Source: an uncultured Eubacteriales bacterium
GTDB lineage: Bacteria; Bacillota; Clostridia; Lachnospirales; Lachnospiraceae
Assembly (NCBI GenBank): GCA_949299375.1
Contig: CASGAH010000026.1
Span: forward strand, 1-36,113
Direction of reading: 5' to 3'
DNA: 36,113 nucleotides
The notes beneath the pieces are model-generated. The model was not told the DNA's origin. It saw only the letters and a list, made by a program, of their open reading frames with translations, and did not search any database. The position numbers were made by a program, and so were the translations under genes. Of the stretch, positions 14,493 to 23,300 are shown one piece after another (positions within the stretch are counted from its first letter, which is position 1; each line of letters begins with the position of its first letter).

Positions 14493-17400
14493 TCATCCCA
14501 GTTCTGGATTCAACATAACAGCAAAGATTTTTGCCAGCTGCGCACGTGTCAGGAAATCCTGTGGCAGAAGCGTTCCCTGTTCATCCACTCCATTGATGAT
14601 TCCCTGCTGTGTCAGATAGAGGAGTGCGTCTACAGCCCAGCTGTTCACCTGATCCGCATCCGGAGCGGTGAGTTCTCCGGTTACTTCTGGTTCTCCAAGG
14701 AAGCGATACAGCATCACTGCCATTTCCTCGCGGGTTGCGGTTCTTTCCGGATTTACTGTTCCATCCAGATATCCCTCAAAAATGCCGTTTTGCTCTGCCC
14801 ATACGAATATATCATAATACCATGCATCGGAATTCACATCGGTAAACGATGTCGTTCCCTCTACCGCCGGGCTTCCTGCAATACGGTACAAAACAGTGGC
14901 AATCTCTGCACGGGTGACAGCGGCATCCGGTGCGAACAAATCCTGTGCAATTCCGTTCATATACAGATTCTCTACCATGTAGCAAATGTACGGTTTTGCC
15001 CAGTGTCCATCAATGTCTGCGAATGCATCACACAGATGTGCTGACTCTTCCGGAGCATATATATGGATACAATCCAGATTGATCATAAACATATCGCTGA
15101 TATTGTGATGTACAAACGCAAATTTTACAGAAGATCCGGCATACGCGCTTACATCCACCGTATACGTTCTCCATGCTGCAGTGGCGGTATAATCGGATCC
15201 GATCTGAACAAAGTCTGCTCCGTCCACGGAGACAAACAGACCAAGTTTTTCCGCAGCATAACTTTCATCCTGACCTACGATACTGAAAGAAAGAAGGTAT
15301 CCCTCTCCCACTTCCATTTCCGGGGTAATCAGCCAGTTGTCTGGCGACAATGCCAGAAACGAATCATTGTCATAGGAAGCAGAAACAGCTGTCATTGTTC
15401 CATGATGTACATTGTATCTCGGAGATCCCTCTGAGGAACCAATTCCCCATCCAAATCCGTCTCCATCGCGGTCTTCCACAGTCCAGGTAGACGGGATTCC
15501 CGATTCAAAGCCCTCGCTCATGACAACAGTATAACCTTCCAGGTTATGATCGGCATCCGGGATTGGATCAGTATTCTCTCCTTCGATCACGAGATCCACA
15601 TAGTCGTTCTCTTCAACCAGAGAGATGGTAAAGTGATACGTCTTTCCGCTCTCAAACAGATAGTCATCATAGCGTCCCGGGAATCCGTTGTTGGAAGAAA
15701 TCCACATTCTGTCACCCGGGGTTGGATTACAGATTGCCCAGTCATAGACGCCTTCCGGGATCTCCAGCGTCGCTGTGCCGTCCACAACAATCGCAGTCGA
15801 GGTCAGAGAACCATCTGCTCCTTCCGGAATCGTATATTCAAATTCGCTGAAATCTGCATCCCCACTGCTTGTCATCGCACCTTGGGTCGGAATTACCGTT
15901 CCATACGTATTTGCATCTGCATCCAGAATCATCTGATACCCTGTGCCATCCTGGAATACATTGTGTGCTTCCAAAATAATAGTTGCTGCATTCTCTGGAA
16001 TCTCCACAAAGTTTGCTGTATACGTTACATCTGCCGTAACGGTCTGTCCAACTGGATTGGTCGGTGTCCATCCAGCAAACCGATATCCTTCATTCGCAAC
16101 CGGAGTCGGAACATCATCGGCAGTGAGAACATAGGCGAGCGGAAGTGTGAGCGAAGTTTCGCCTTCCAGTGTACCATTTTCTCCAGCAACAAACTGAATG
16201 GTATACTGAGAAACTTCATTCACGACCATAACATTGTCAAGCATACCGCAGTCTTCGCCGCTGCTCATCGAGGAGTCTTTGGAATATGTCCAGGATACTT
16301 CTGCGGTTGTTTCTTCGGACACGGAATATACAATTGTCTGCCATCCCGTCTCTACACCAGATGTCTCTGAGGTGAGGGTCGAATCCGTCACTCCATTTAC
16401 ACTAAATGTCATTCCATCATACGATTTCTCACAGCTCACATTCCAGTCAAATACAAGCGCTCCGCCTGCCGGAATCGTTACCGTCGTGGAAACCGAAGAG
16501 GAACTGCTGTTTACCTGGGCATTTCCGGAAGCACCGTATGTACGGCCATTTCCTTCTGCCACCAGCCATGGGTAATCTCCACTGCTGGAAAAGATCAAAT
16601 CTCCGCCTTCTGCATTCAGCGCTGCATCCAATGCTGCGTCGGTCACAACAAGCGGGCGGAACGTAACCGTATACGTGATATCTTCCGTAACCATCTGCCC
16701 TACCGGATCAGACGGGCTCCATCCAACAATCGTATATCCTTCGTCCGGAACCGGAGTCGGAACCATTTCCTCTGTCAGAATTGTTCCAAGAGGAAGCGTT
16801 GCGGTTGTTTCTCCCTGAAGGGAACCATTTTCTCCGGCAACAAACTGTACGGTGTACTGCGCTACTTCACTTTCAATATGAACATTATCCAGATATCCAG
16901 CGTCAGCACCGTAACTGATCGAGGAGTCTTTGGAATATGTCCAGGATACCTCATATGTTCTAGCTTCGGATACCGGATATACATAACTTTGCCAACCCGT
17001 TTCCTGACCGGAAGCCGAGCTTGTCAGTGTGGAAACTTCCGTTCCATCTACATAGAACACCAGTTTATCGTAGCGAGCCTCACAGCTCACATTCCAGTCA
17101 AACACGAGCGCTCCGCCTGCCGGAATTTCCACCATCGCAGAAACCGTAGACGAAGAACTGTTCACTCCTGCATTTCCGGACATCGCATAATCACTGTCTT
17201 CGGACTCTACAACAGTCCACGGATACGTCTCTGCTGTCGTAAAGGAGATCGTTCCACCTTCCGCGTTCAGCGCTTCATTGAGCGTCTTGCAGCGGGCAAA
17301 CGTAACCGTGACAACACAATCCTCTGTCAGCGAATCAAAGGAGAACACATTTCCATTTTGACTCAAAACAGCGGCGCCTTCCGGGGAAACCGAAACGGAC

Positions 17401-18866
17401 TCGATCCGATACCCCTCATTTGCTACTGCTACGATCTGGGAATCTACAAGAGACGCCGATCCCATCGCACTGTCATTTACCTGTACATCGACCTTCTTCA
17501 AATTTGCGGTAATGGTACAGTCTGCATCGATGGAGACAATCTGGATCACCTGCCCCTGAATCCGAACCTGAGCTGCATCTGCAGGTGTTACTTCAGCAGA
17601 GGCCAGAACATATCCGTCCGCCGGATCCACCGTAATATTCCAGTCCTGCGCGCTGTATGTCAATACTGCGGCAGATTCCGGATCTGCTTCCACTGTGACA
17701 TTGTAGGAAATTGCTTCCGGAATTCTCATATTCCAATCCGAGTGCGCATCAAAATCGGCATCGGGATTTTCAGGATATGCATCTTCGTCAGAGACAAGAA
17801 TCGGATATGCATCTCCATATGGATCATAGATTCCAACGGCTGCCTGCATCGCCTCAAAAGCAGCGCCTGCATCCGAACCATTCTTCATCTCCGTCCAGAA
17901 GAATTCTTCAAACTCATAATCTCCGACAAACGTAACCGACTGCGAATATCCGTAAACGGAGTCTACGCCAACTTCGCGAAGCGGAGTACACAGGCCATCC
18001 GTCATCATACATTCACAGATTGCCATCCAGAGGAAACTGTCATTTGCCTCGTGAGGCATATTGCGGGCAATGTAGGATCCGTCAATGTAGTATGCATCTC
18101 CTCCGTTCAACACACCGCCCAGATTATATTCTTCTTGGCTGATGCCATCTTTTGTCGTCAGGCAAAGGTAAGAAGAGCCTCCCGCCGAAGTACCATGGCT
18201 GTCGAAAATAACAATGCCGCCCTCTGCCATTGCATTGGCAACCGCAGGGCCCGTCGCATCATGCCCTTCAATCAGATAATATGTACCTCCCATCTCTTCT
18301 GCCAGAGACTGTGCTTCCAGGCGGTACTGATCCGTGAAACTGCTGTCGTAGCCGTAATACGGTGCGATCAGATACACGTCACGGGATGTCGTTCCGCTTG
18401 CCTTGTCCCCGAAATCAATGACAGACGGTCCGGAAACATAGTTTTCCGGTGCTGTCATATTCCGCGTTTTTTCACGGACTTCCCCGCTGTACAGACACGG
18501 AATTCCCTGGACTGTCGTGAAGAAAAATGTATCCTCACTATCCCACTTCAAGGAATCCTTCTGGACATTGGAAGAAGCGGAGACAACATCGTACGCAGCC
18601 TGTGCAACGCTCTCCAGATCGCTGCTTCTGCGCAGTGCCGCTTTCTCTGCCTCTGAAATCTGTTTCCAAATGGAATCCACGACTTCAGTGGCACTCATCA
18701 GACTGACATTCGGCGTTTTATATGCCGTTTCAGTCTCTGCCTGAGTGAGCGCTTCGTTCGAAACGACTTTTCTGCTGGCATCCGCGGCAAATCCTACGGA
18801 CGGCAAGCTAAAAATCATCACAAAAACAAGCGTCACTGCTAAGATTCGTCTAAACTTTTTGCTCAT
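14493..18866 (-). CDS. Secreted gingipain-like protein with SLH anchor
   Basis: This 1457-residue exported protein has a clear modular layout. A signal peptide covers 1-27 (ends VGFA). A clan-CD cysteine-peptidase-like core (about 110-380) carries a candidate catalytic His224 in FDSHGTSAG and Cys284 in WMAICECMM, like peptidase family C25. Repeat regions with DPADGY-type motifs span about 385-520. Two tandem about 220-residue units follow (about 525-740 and 742-952), each a jelly-roll-like part (IPAGGALVFDWNVSCE) plus an InlB-like QFVAGENG repeat. DUF2436 spans about 955-1100 (LEAHNVFQDGTGYQM), a cleaved-adhesin domain about 1115-1268 (EGFESGIPSTW, LSPDNWLITPEM), and three SLH domains about 1273-1455. 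DUF2436 and cleaved adhesin are the adhesin parts of Porphyromonas gingipains; here SLH replaces the Bacteroidetes secretion tail. AAGGAG precedes ATG 18866. Activity is inferred. Confidence 0.85.
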   Translation of the reverse strand: MSKKFRRILAVTLVFVMIFSLPSVGFAADASRKVVSNEALTQAETETAYKTPNVSLMSATEVVDSIWKQISEAEKAALRRSSDLESVAQAAYDVVSASSNVQKDSLKWDSEDTFFFTTVQGIPCLYSGEVREKTRNMTAPENYVSGPSVIDFGDKASGTTSRDVYLIAPYYGYDSSFTDQYRLEAQSLAEEMGGTYYLIEGHDATGPAVANAMAEGGIVIFDSHGTSAGGSSYLCLTTKDGISQEEYNLGGVLNGGDAYYIDGSYIARNMPHEANDSFLWMAICECMMTDGLCTPLREVGVDSVYGYSQSVTFVGDYEFEEFFWTEMKNGSDAGAAFEAMQAAVGIYDPYGDAYPILVSDEDAYPENPDADFDAHSDWNMRIPEAISYNVTVEADPESAAVLTYSAQDWNITVDPADGYVLASAEVTPADAAQVRIQGQVIQIVSIDADCTITANLKKVDVQVNDSAMGSASLVDSQIVAVANEGYRIESVSVSPEGAAVLSQNGNVFSFDSLTEDCVVTVTFARCKTLNEALNAEGGTISFTTAETYPWTVVESEDSDYAMSGNAGVNSSSSTVSAMVEIPAGGALVFDWNVSCEARYDKLVFYVDGTEVSTLTSSASGQETGWQSYVYPVSEARTYEVSWTYSKDSSISYGADAGYLDNVHIESEVAQYTVQFVAGENGSLQGETTATLPLGTILTEEMVPTPVPDEGYTIVGWSPSDPVGQMVTEDITYTVTFRPLVVTDAALDAALNAEGGDLIFSSSGDYPWLVAEGNGRTYGASGNAQVNSSSSSVSTTVTIPAGGALVFDWNVSCEKSYDGMTFSVNGVTDSTLTSETSGVETGWQTIVYSVSEETTAEVSWTYSKDSSMSSGEDCGMLDNVMVVNEVSQYTIQFVAGENGTLEGETSLTLPLAYVLTADDVPTPVANEGYRFAGWTPTNPVGQTVTADVTYTANFVEIPENAATIILEAHNVFQDGTGYQMILDADANTYGTVIPTQGAMTSSGDADFSEFEYTIPEGADGSLTSTAIVVDGTATLEIPEGVYDWAICNPTPGDRMWISSNNGFPGRYDDYLFESGKTYHFTISLVEENDYVDLVIEGENTDPIPDADHNLEGYTVVMSEGFESGIPSTWTVEDRDGDGFGWGIGSSEGSPRYNVHHGTMTAVSASYDNDSFLALSPDNWLITPEMEVGEGYLLSFSIVGQDESYAAEKLGLFVSVDGADFVQIGSDYTATAAWRTYTVDVSAYAGSSVKFAFVHHNISDMFMINLDCIHIYAPEESAHLCDAFADIDGHWAKPYICYMVENLYMNGIAQDLFAPDAAVTRAEIATVLYRIAGSPAVEGTTSFTDVNSDAWYYDIFVWAEQNGIFEGYLDGTVNPERTATREEMAVMLYRFLGEPEVTGELTAPDADQVNSWAVDALLYLTQQGIINGVDEQGTLLPQDFLTRAQLAKIFAVMLNPELG

Positions 18867-18961
18867 CTTAGACTCTCCTTCCCAAAAAAGTACCTCATTT
18901 CAGATAAGGCAGCTTCATCATATCACACAGGCGCAAAAATGTCTATATACTTGGGCAATTT

Positions 18962-19036
18962 TCCGAAAAAAATTCAAAAAAACGAAAGAAACTCCAGACA
19001 AGCTGACACCGCAATTGTGCCGCCTGCCTGGAGTTT
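18962..19036 (-). terminator. Intrinsic terminator of aspA
   Basis: Arms 18989-18997 and 19028-19036 (AAACTCCAG/CTGGAGTTT) continue inward as a longer stem. On the minus strand that stem is completed by G-U pairs, showing it is built for leftward RNA. Two T-rich runs follow on that strand (18962-18988). Confidence 0.85.
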
Positions 19037-19114
19037 GTCTGTATTCTATGCAGGATAGGTTCTATGTAGAATCAATTCTATCTTTAAATAAACATCATTG
19101 TCTCTTTGCTGCTC

Positions 19115-20557
19115 TTACACTTCCTTTTTCTTCAAGAGAAGCTCTTTTCCGGAAATCCCCGGCTCTGTCATCTGCATCGGATCCAGAATTCGATCCAGTT
19201 CTTTTTCTTCCAGCAAATCCTCCTCAAGGACAAGGCTTCGAACCGGTTCTCCTGTCTGCAATGCCTTTTTGGCGAGATCGGCCGCTTTTTGATAACCGAT
19301 GTGCGGGCTGACCGCGGTAATGATTCCCACACTGTTCTCCACCAGTTCCCGGCAGCGCTTTTCATTGGCCGTAATTCCGGACACACAATTGTCTACAAAT
19401 GTCTGCACCGCATACGCCAGCGTATCGATGGACTGGAACATACAGTAGAATACGATCGGCTCAAATGCGTTGAGTTCCAGCTGGCCCGCTTCCGCAGCCA
19501 TTGTGATCGTCACATCATTTCCGATAATGTTAAATGCCACCTGATTGACAACCTCCGGAATAACAGGATTTACTTTTCCCGGCATAATCGAGGAACCGTT
19601 CTGTTTTGCGGGGAGATTGATCTCTCCAAATCCTGCCCTCGGACCGGAGGACATCAGGCGAAGGTCGTTGGAAATTTTCGAAAGCGTTACTGCGCAGGCT
19701 TTGATGGCGCCGGAGACTGCAACAAACGGGTCCAGATTTTGTGTCGCATCGATCAAATCGAACGCCTGGACAAACTCCATGTCGGATACCTCGACCAAAT
19801 TGGGAACGATTCTTCTGAGGTACGCCTCATCCGCATTGATTCCGGTTCCAACTGCCGTTCCTCCCATATTCAGCGTACACATTTCCTCCATCGCCTTGTC
19901 CATGCGGTGGATGTCCCGCATAACGGCAACGGAATACGCTTTAAATTCCTGTCCAAGCCGAATCGGAACCGCATCCTGCATCTGTGTCCGCCCCATCTTG
20001 ATAACATGGTCAAATTCCTCTGCTTTCTCACACAATGCCTTGTGCAGACGCAGAAGTTCCTGTTTTAACTTCTTCAGCAGACGCAGCGACGTCATTTTTC
20101 CGGCAGTCGGAATTACATCGTTTGTGGACTGTCCGCAGTTTACGTGGTCATTCGGGTTTACAATGCTGTAATCCCCTTTCTGACCGCCGAGAATTTCAAT
20201 GGCACGGTTGGCAATGACCTCATTGGCGTTCATGTTCAATGAGGTTCCCGCACCGCCCTGAATGGGATCGACAATGAAATATTCATGGAACTTTCCCTCC
20301 AGAATTTCATCACACGCCTTCACGATTGCCCCGGCGATCTTTTTATTCAAAATCCCCACTTCACAGTTTGTAATCGCCGCAGCTTTTTTGATGTATGCAA
20401 GGCTGTTGATAATCTCCGGATGCATACTCAGCCCTGTAATGTGAAAATTTTCTGCTGCCCGCAGAGACTGCACGCCATAGTACACATTTTCCGGAATGTC
20501 TTTTGTCCCGATTGAATCTTTCTCAACTCGATAATCGTTTTTTTTGTGCTCTTCCAT
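19115..20557 (-). CDS. aspA: Aspartate ammonia-lyase
   Basis: This cytoplasmic enzyme converts L-aspartate to fumarate and ammonia. The 480-residue product begins MEEHKKNDYRVEKDSIGTKD. ATG 20557 follows GAGGA at good spacing, and the longer frame to 20641 is untranslated leader. Family marks are GVQSLRAAENFHITG, DPIQGGAGTSLNMNANEV, HVNCGQSTNDV and the superfamily signature GSSIMPGKVNPVIPE containing the catalytic Ser loop. The TGLSMHPE and NMNANEV regions fit aspartase better than class II fumarase. It is divergent from a LysR-type gene that may control it. Its own promoter and terminator suggest one gene per transcript. Confidence 0.9.
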   Translation of the reverse strand: MEEHKKNDYRVEKDSIGTKDIPENVYYGVQSLRAAENFHITGLSMHPEIINSLAYIKKAAAITNCEVGILNKKIAGAIVKACDEILEGKFHEYFIVDPIQGGAGTSLNMNANEVIANRAIEILGGQKGDYSIVNPNDHVNCGQSTNDVIPTAGKMTSLRLLKKLKQELLRLHKALCEKAEEFDHVIKMGRTQMQDAVPIRLGQEFKAYSVAVMRDIHRMDKAMEEMCTLNMGGTAVGTGINADEAYLRRIVPNLVEVSDMEFVQAFDLIDATQNLDPFVAVSGAIKACAVTLSKISNDLRLMSSGPRAGFGEINLPAKQNGSSIMPGKVNPVIPEVVNQVAFNIIGNDVTITMAAEAGQLELNAFEPIVFYCMFQSIDTLAYAVQTFVDNCVSGITANEKRCRELVENSVGIITAVSPHIGYQKAADLAKKALQTGEPVRSLVLEEDLLEEKELDRILDPMQMTEPGISGKELLLKKKEV

Positions 20558-20632
20558 TTTCTGATCCTCTTCTCCCGTTTTTGATTTTTTAGAACTTCTT
20601 TTTTGCGTCCGGCAAAAGTTTTGATTGAACTC

Positions 20633-20689
20633 ATTATACAAATGGATTACAATAAAAGCAAATACATATATTCATATACTCGTTATAAT
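20633..20689. promoter_or_regulatory. Divergent aspA / lysR promoter region
   Basis: For aspA (minus) TTGCTT (20661-20656), 17 bp and TATAAT (20638-20633) are seen. For the LysR gene (plus) a perfect TATAAT lies at 20684-20689 with a poor -35. Between them an AT-rich dyad (ATACATATATTCATATAC, 20663-20680) is a candidate regulator site. Confidence 0.6.
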
Positions 20690-20710
20690 AAAAGTCTTAT
20701 AACACAAAAA

Positions 20711-20760
20711 CTGGGAGCGCTGCCGCAAAGCAAATGAATCTCTTTTTGCCGGCGCTCCAG
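20711..20760 (+). promoter_or_regulatory. Imperfect hairpin in the LysR leader
   Basis: CTGGGAGCGC (20711-20720) faces GGCGCTCCAG (20751-20760), with further pairing of CAAAG to CTTTT inside. The stem ends directly before the ribosome site GGAG at 20764-20767, so it could affect translation of the regulator. No U-tract is seen. Confidence 0.45.
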
Positions 20761-20773
20761 AATGGAGAACATG

Positions 20774-21715
20774 ATGTTTCAGGGAATGGAATATGTCTAT
20801 GAAGTGTATCGGGAACGAAGTTTTTTGAAAGCAGCGCAAAATATGTTCATCTCGCAGCCCGCTCTCAGCGCGACGGTCAAGCGCATCGAACAGCGCATTG
20901 GTTATCCTATTTTTGACAGAAGCACAAAACCGCTCAAACTGACCGAGTGCGGAGAACGCTACATCCAGTCGGTTGAAAAGATTATGGAAATTCAGAATGA
21001 TTTCTCCAATTTTATCAATGATCTTGGAGACTTAAAGACGGGAAAACTCGTTCTCGGCGGAAGCAGCCTGTTTACCTCCTGGATCCTCCCGCCTTTCATG
21101 AAAGAGTTTTCCACCCGATTTCCCCTTGTAAAGTTGACGCTCATTGAGGAGAGCAGCGCAAAGCTGGAGCAGCTGCTTCAAACGGGCGGAATCGATCTCG
21201 TCATAGACAATCATATGCCGGATCCCGCCATCTATGACTCCATTGTATTTCAAAACGAATCGCTGCTCTTGGCCGTCCCAAAGTCCTTTCCGGTCAACGA
21301 ACCGCTCGCTCCGTTTCAAATTTCCGCGCAGTCCATCGCAGATTTGTCCTTTCTGGCACATGACATTCCCCCGGTTCCGCTCAAAAAGCTGGAGCAGGAG
21401 CCTTTCATCGTCCTGAAGCCGGAAAACGATACGCGGACCCGCGCCATGGAGCTTTGCCAGGAAAGCGGTTTCCTCCCGCGGATTCTGTTTGAGGTCGATC
21501 AGCAGATGACGTCCTATAACATCACCTGCTCGGGCATGGGAATTTCCTTCATCAGTAATACGCTGATCTCCCGCGTCCCCCCCAATCCAAATGTCGTTTA
21601 CTACAAACTGGGCGGAAAAAGCAGCAGCCGGAACGTATTTTTTTCCTGGAAATCCGGCCGCTATTTCAGCAAAGCGATGAAGGAATTTCTCAAAATTGCC
21701 GTCGGGAAGGTGTGA
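20774..21715 (+). CDS. LysR-family transcriptional regulator
   Basis: This is a DNA-binding regulator of about 313 residues. The N-terminal winged HTH is typical (MEYVYEVYRERSFLKAAQNM, SQPALSATVKRIEQRIGYPI, FDRSTKPLKLTECG). A coiled linker helix and a two-lobed effector domain (about 90-300) follow, with LVLGGSSLFTSWILPPF at its start. ATG 20774 is preferred because GGAG lies 6 bases before it; ATG 20762 and 20771 are also in frame. It is divergent from aspA, the usual arrangement for a LysR regulator and its target, so control of aspartate use is a reasonable guess; the ligand is unknown. Confidence 0.85.
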   Translation: MFQGMEYVYEVYRERSFLKAAQNMFISQPALSATVKRIEQRIGYPIFDRSTKPLKLTECGERYIQSVEKIMEIQNDFSNFINDLGDLKTGKLVLGGSSLFTSWILPPFMKEFSTRFPLVKLTLIEESSAKLEQLLQTGGIDLVIDNHMPDPAIYDSIVFQNESLLLAVPKSFPVNEPLAPFQISAQSIADLSFLAHDIPPVPLKKLEQEPFIVLKPENDTRTRAMELCQESGFLPRILFEVDQQMTSYNITCSGMGISFISNTLISRVPPNPNVVYYKLGGKSSSRNVFFSWKSGRYFSKAMKEFLKIAVGKV

Positions 21716-21763
21716 GCGCATTTTCCCCGCTGTATTCCTTCTTTGGCTTCCCACAGAGGGGTT

Positions 21764-23143
21764 TTAATGATCCTGCGGGAAGGGATCCGTTTTTTCCAGC
21801 TTGCGAAACAGGTTCAAGAGAACCCCTACCGCCGCTGTCGCCAGCACAACTTCCGCCGTGACCTGCGCGTAGGCCAATCCATACAGCGGAAAGAAATAAT
21901 TCAGCACATAAAGCGCAGGAATCTCCAGGACAACCTTTCGCATAATGGCAAAGAGAAGCGACTCTTTCCCCATCCCGACGGCCTGGAAAACACCTACCGC
22001 CAGAAAGTCAATTGCGAGAAACGGAAGCCCAAGACAAAATCCCCGCAGGAAACGGCTTCCATAGGCAATGATGGATTCATTCTCCATAAAAAGTCTCGTC
22101 AGCGGCTCCGCGCCAAAATAATACCCAACAGAGATCAGCACAATGAAGCTGACGGTTGCCTTTGCCGCGAACCAGATCGCACGCTTCATCCGCTCAAAGT
22201 TTCCGCTGGCATAGTTAAAGCTGACAAGCGGCATAATTCCCTGCGACAATCCCATTCCGATGTACATCGGCACCATATTGATTTTCTGTACAATCCCCAT
22301 CGCAGCCACAGCGTCTGCGCCGAATCCGGATGTAAAATTGTTTAGAATGGTCATCCCCGTCACATTCAATAAGTTCTGAATCGATGCCGGAACGCCCACG
22401 CCGCACACGCCAAGCACAATCTGTTTCTTCAAGCAGAATTTCTGCGGCTGGATGCACACATACGTGCTGCCCCGTTTGATCCACAGCAGCACGAGGAAAT
22501 ACAGACATGCCACGCAATTGGAAAGGAATGTTGCCAGCCCGGCGCCTGCCGCCCCCATGTCCAACCCCCACGGAAGAATGAAGATCGGATCAAGAACAAT
22601 GTTTAAAAAGCAGCCGCTCATCGTTCCAAAGCTGGCGTGAAAAGCTGCCCCCTCAGAGCGGACCATATACGCCAGCACAACATTTAGAATGCTTGGAACG
22701 GCGCCGAATGTGACCGTCCATTTCATATATGCCTCTGTGGCCTGCATTGTCTGTCCATCGGTTCCCAAAAGTGCAAGCAGCGGTTCTTTCCATACGGTGC
22801 AAAGCAGGGAAAATAAAATCCCGCAAAAAAGGGAACAGTAAAAACCAAACGACGAACTTCTGGAAACGGTATCATAGTCTTTCTTTCCAAGTGCCCGGCT
22901 CATCATGCTGGAACTCCCCACACCAAACAGGTTGTTCACCGCATTAAACGCCAGCAAGATCGGCGCCACCAGCGTAACCGCTGCATTTTCCACCGGATCA
23001 TTCAGCATTCCAACAAAATATGTATCTGCCAGGTTGTATAAGATCATAACCAGGGAACTGAGAATGGTCGGAACCGCCAGCTGCGCCACCGCCCTGGGAA
23101 TCGGCGTTGTCTCAAACAGCGCCTGTTTTCCTTCATTTTGCAT
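21764..23143 (-). CDS. MATE-family efflux transporter
   Basis: This is an intact multidrug/toxin-extrusion type membrane protein of 459 residues with twelve expected helices in two MatE halves. Typical pieces are IPRAVAQLAVPTILSSLVMI, LADTYFVGMLNDP, VGSSSMMSRALGKKDY, FNIVLDPIF-like sequence as LNIVLDPIFILPWG, and second-half SQGIMPLVSFNYASG. ATG 23143 is chosen because AAGGAG lies 9 bases upstream; the ATG at 23152 touches that site. The gene faces the LysR gene tail to tail. A perfect hairpin separates it from the SLH-CAP gene upstream. Transport substrate is unknown. Confidence 0.88.
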   Translation of the reverse strand: MQNEGKQALFETTPIPRAVAQLAVPTILSSLVMILYNLADTYFVGMLNDPVENAAVTLVAPILLAFNAVNNLFGVGSSSMMSRALGKKDYDTVSRSSSFGFYCSLFCGILFSLLCTVWKEPLLALLGTDGQTMQATEAYMKWTVTFGAVPSILNVVLAYMVRSEGAAFHASFGTMSGCFLNIVLDPIFILPWGLDMGAAGAGLATFLSNCVACLYFLVLLWIKRGSTYVCIQPQKFCLKKQIVLGVCGVGVPASIQNLLNVTGMTILNNFTSGFGADAVAAMGIVQKINMVPMYIGMGLSQGIMPLVSFNYASGNFERMKRAIWFAAKATVSFIVLISVGYYFGAEPLTRLFMENESIIAYGSRFLRGFCLGLPFLAIDFLAVGVFQAVGMGKESLLFAIMRKVVLEIPALYVLNYFFPLYGLAYAQVTAEVVLATAAVGVLLNLFRKLEKTDPFPQDH

Positions 23144-23240
23144 ATCGGTCATCTCCTTCTAACTTTTTTGGCACTTTTCTGCCCTTTCTCCGCTGCATCT
23201 TGGCGGCCCGGGAAGTGTTTTCTTCCCTCTATTTTTCTTC

Positions 23241-23278
23241 ACACAGAAGGCCGCAAATGCGCTTGCGGCCTTCTGTGT
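23241..23278. terminator. Perfect 16-bp hairpin between SLH-CAP and MATE genes
   Basis: Arms 23241-23256 and 23263-23278 (ACACAGAAGGCCGCAA/TTGCGGCCTTCTGTGT) are fully complementary around the loop ATGCGC. It stands 22 bases past the SLH-CAP stop. No T-tract follows on either strand. Confidence 0.65.
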
Positions 23279-23300
23279 CAATATGAAATTCCAATTTTAC

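Noticed and set aside
16878..18656. 592-residue plus-strand reading frame
   Set aside because: It lies entirely antisense to the SLH peptidase-like gene, has no ribosome site or recognisable domain, and follows from that gene's codon bias.
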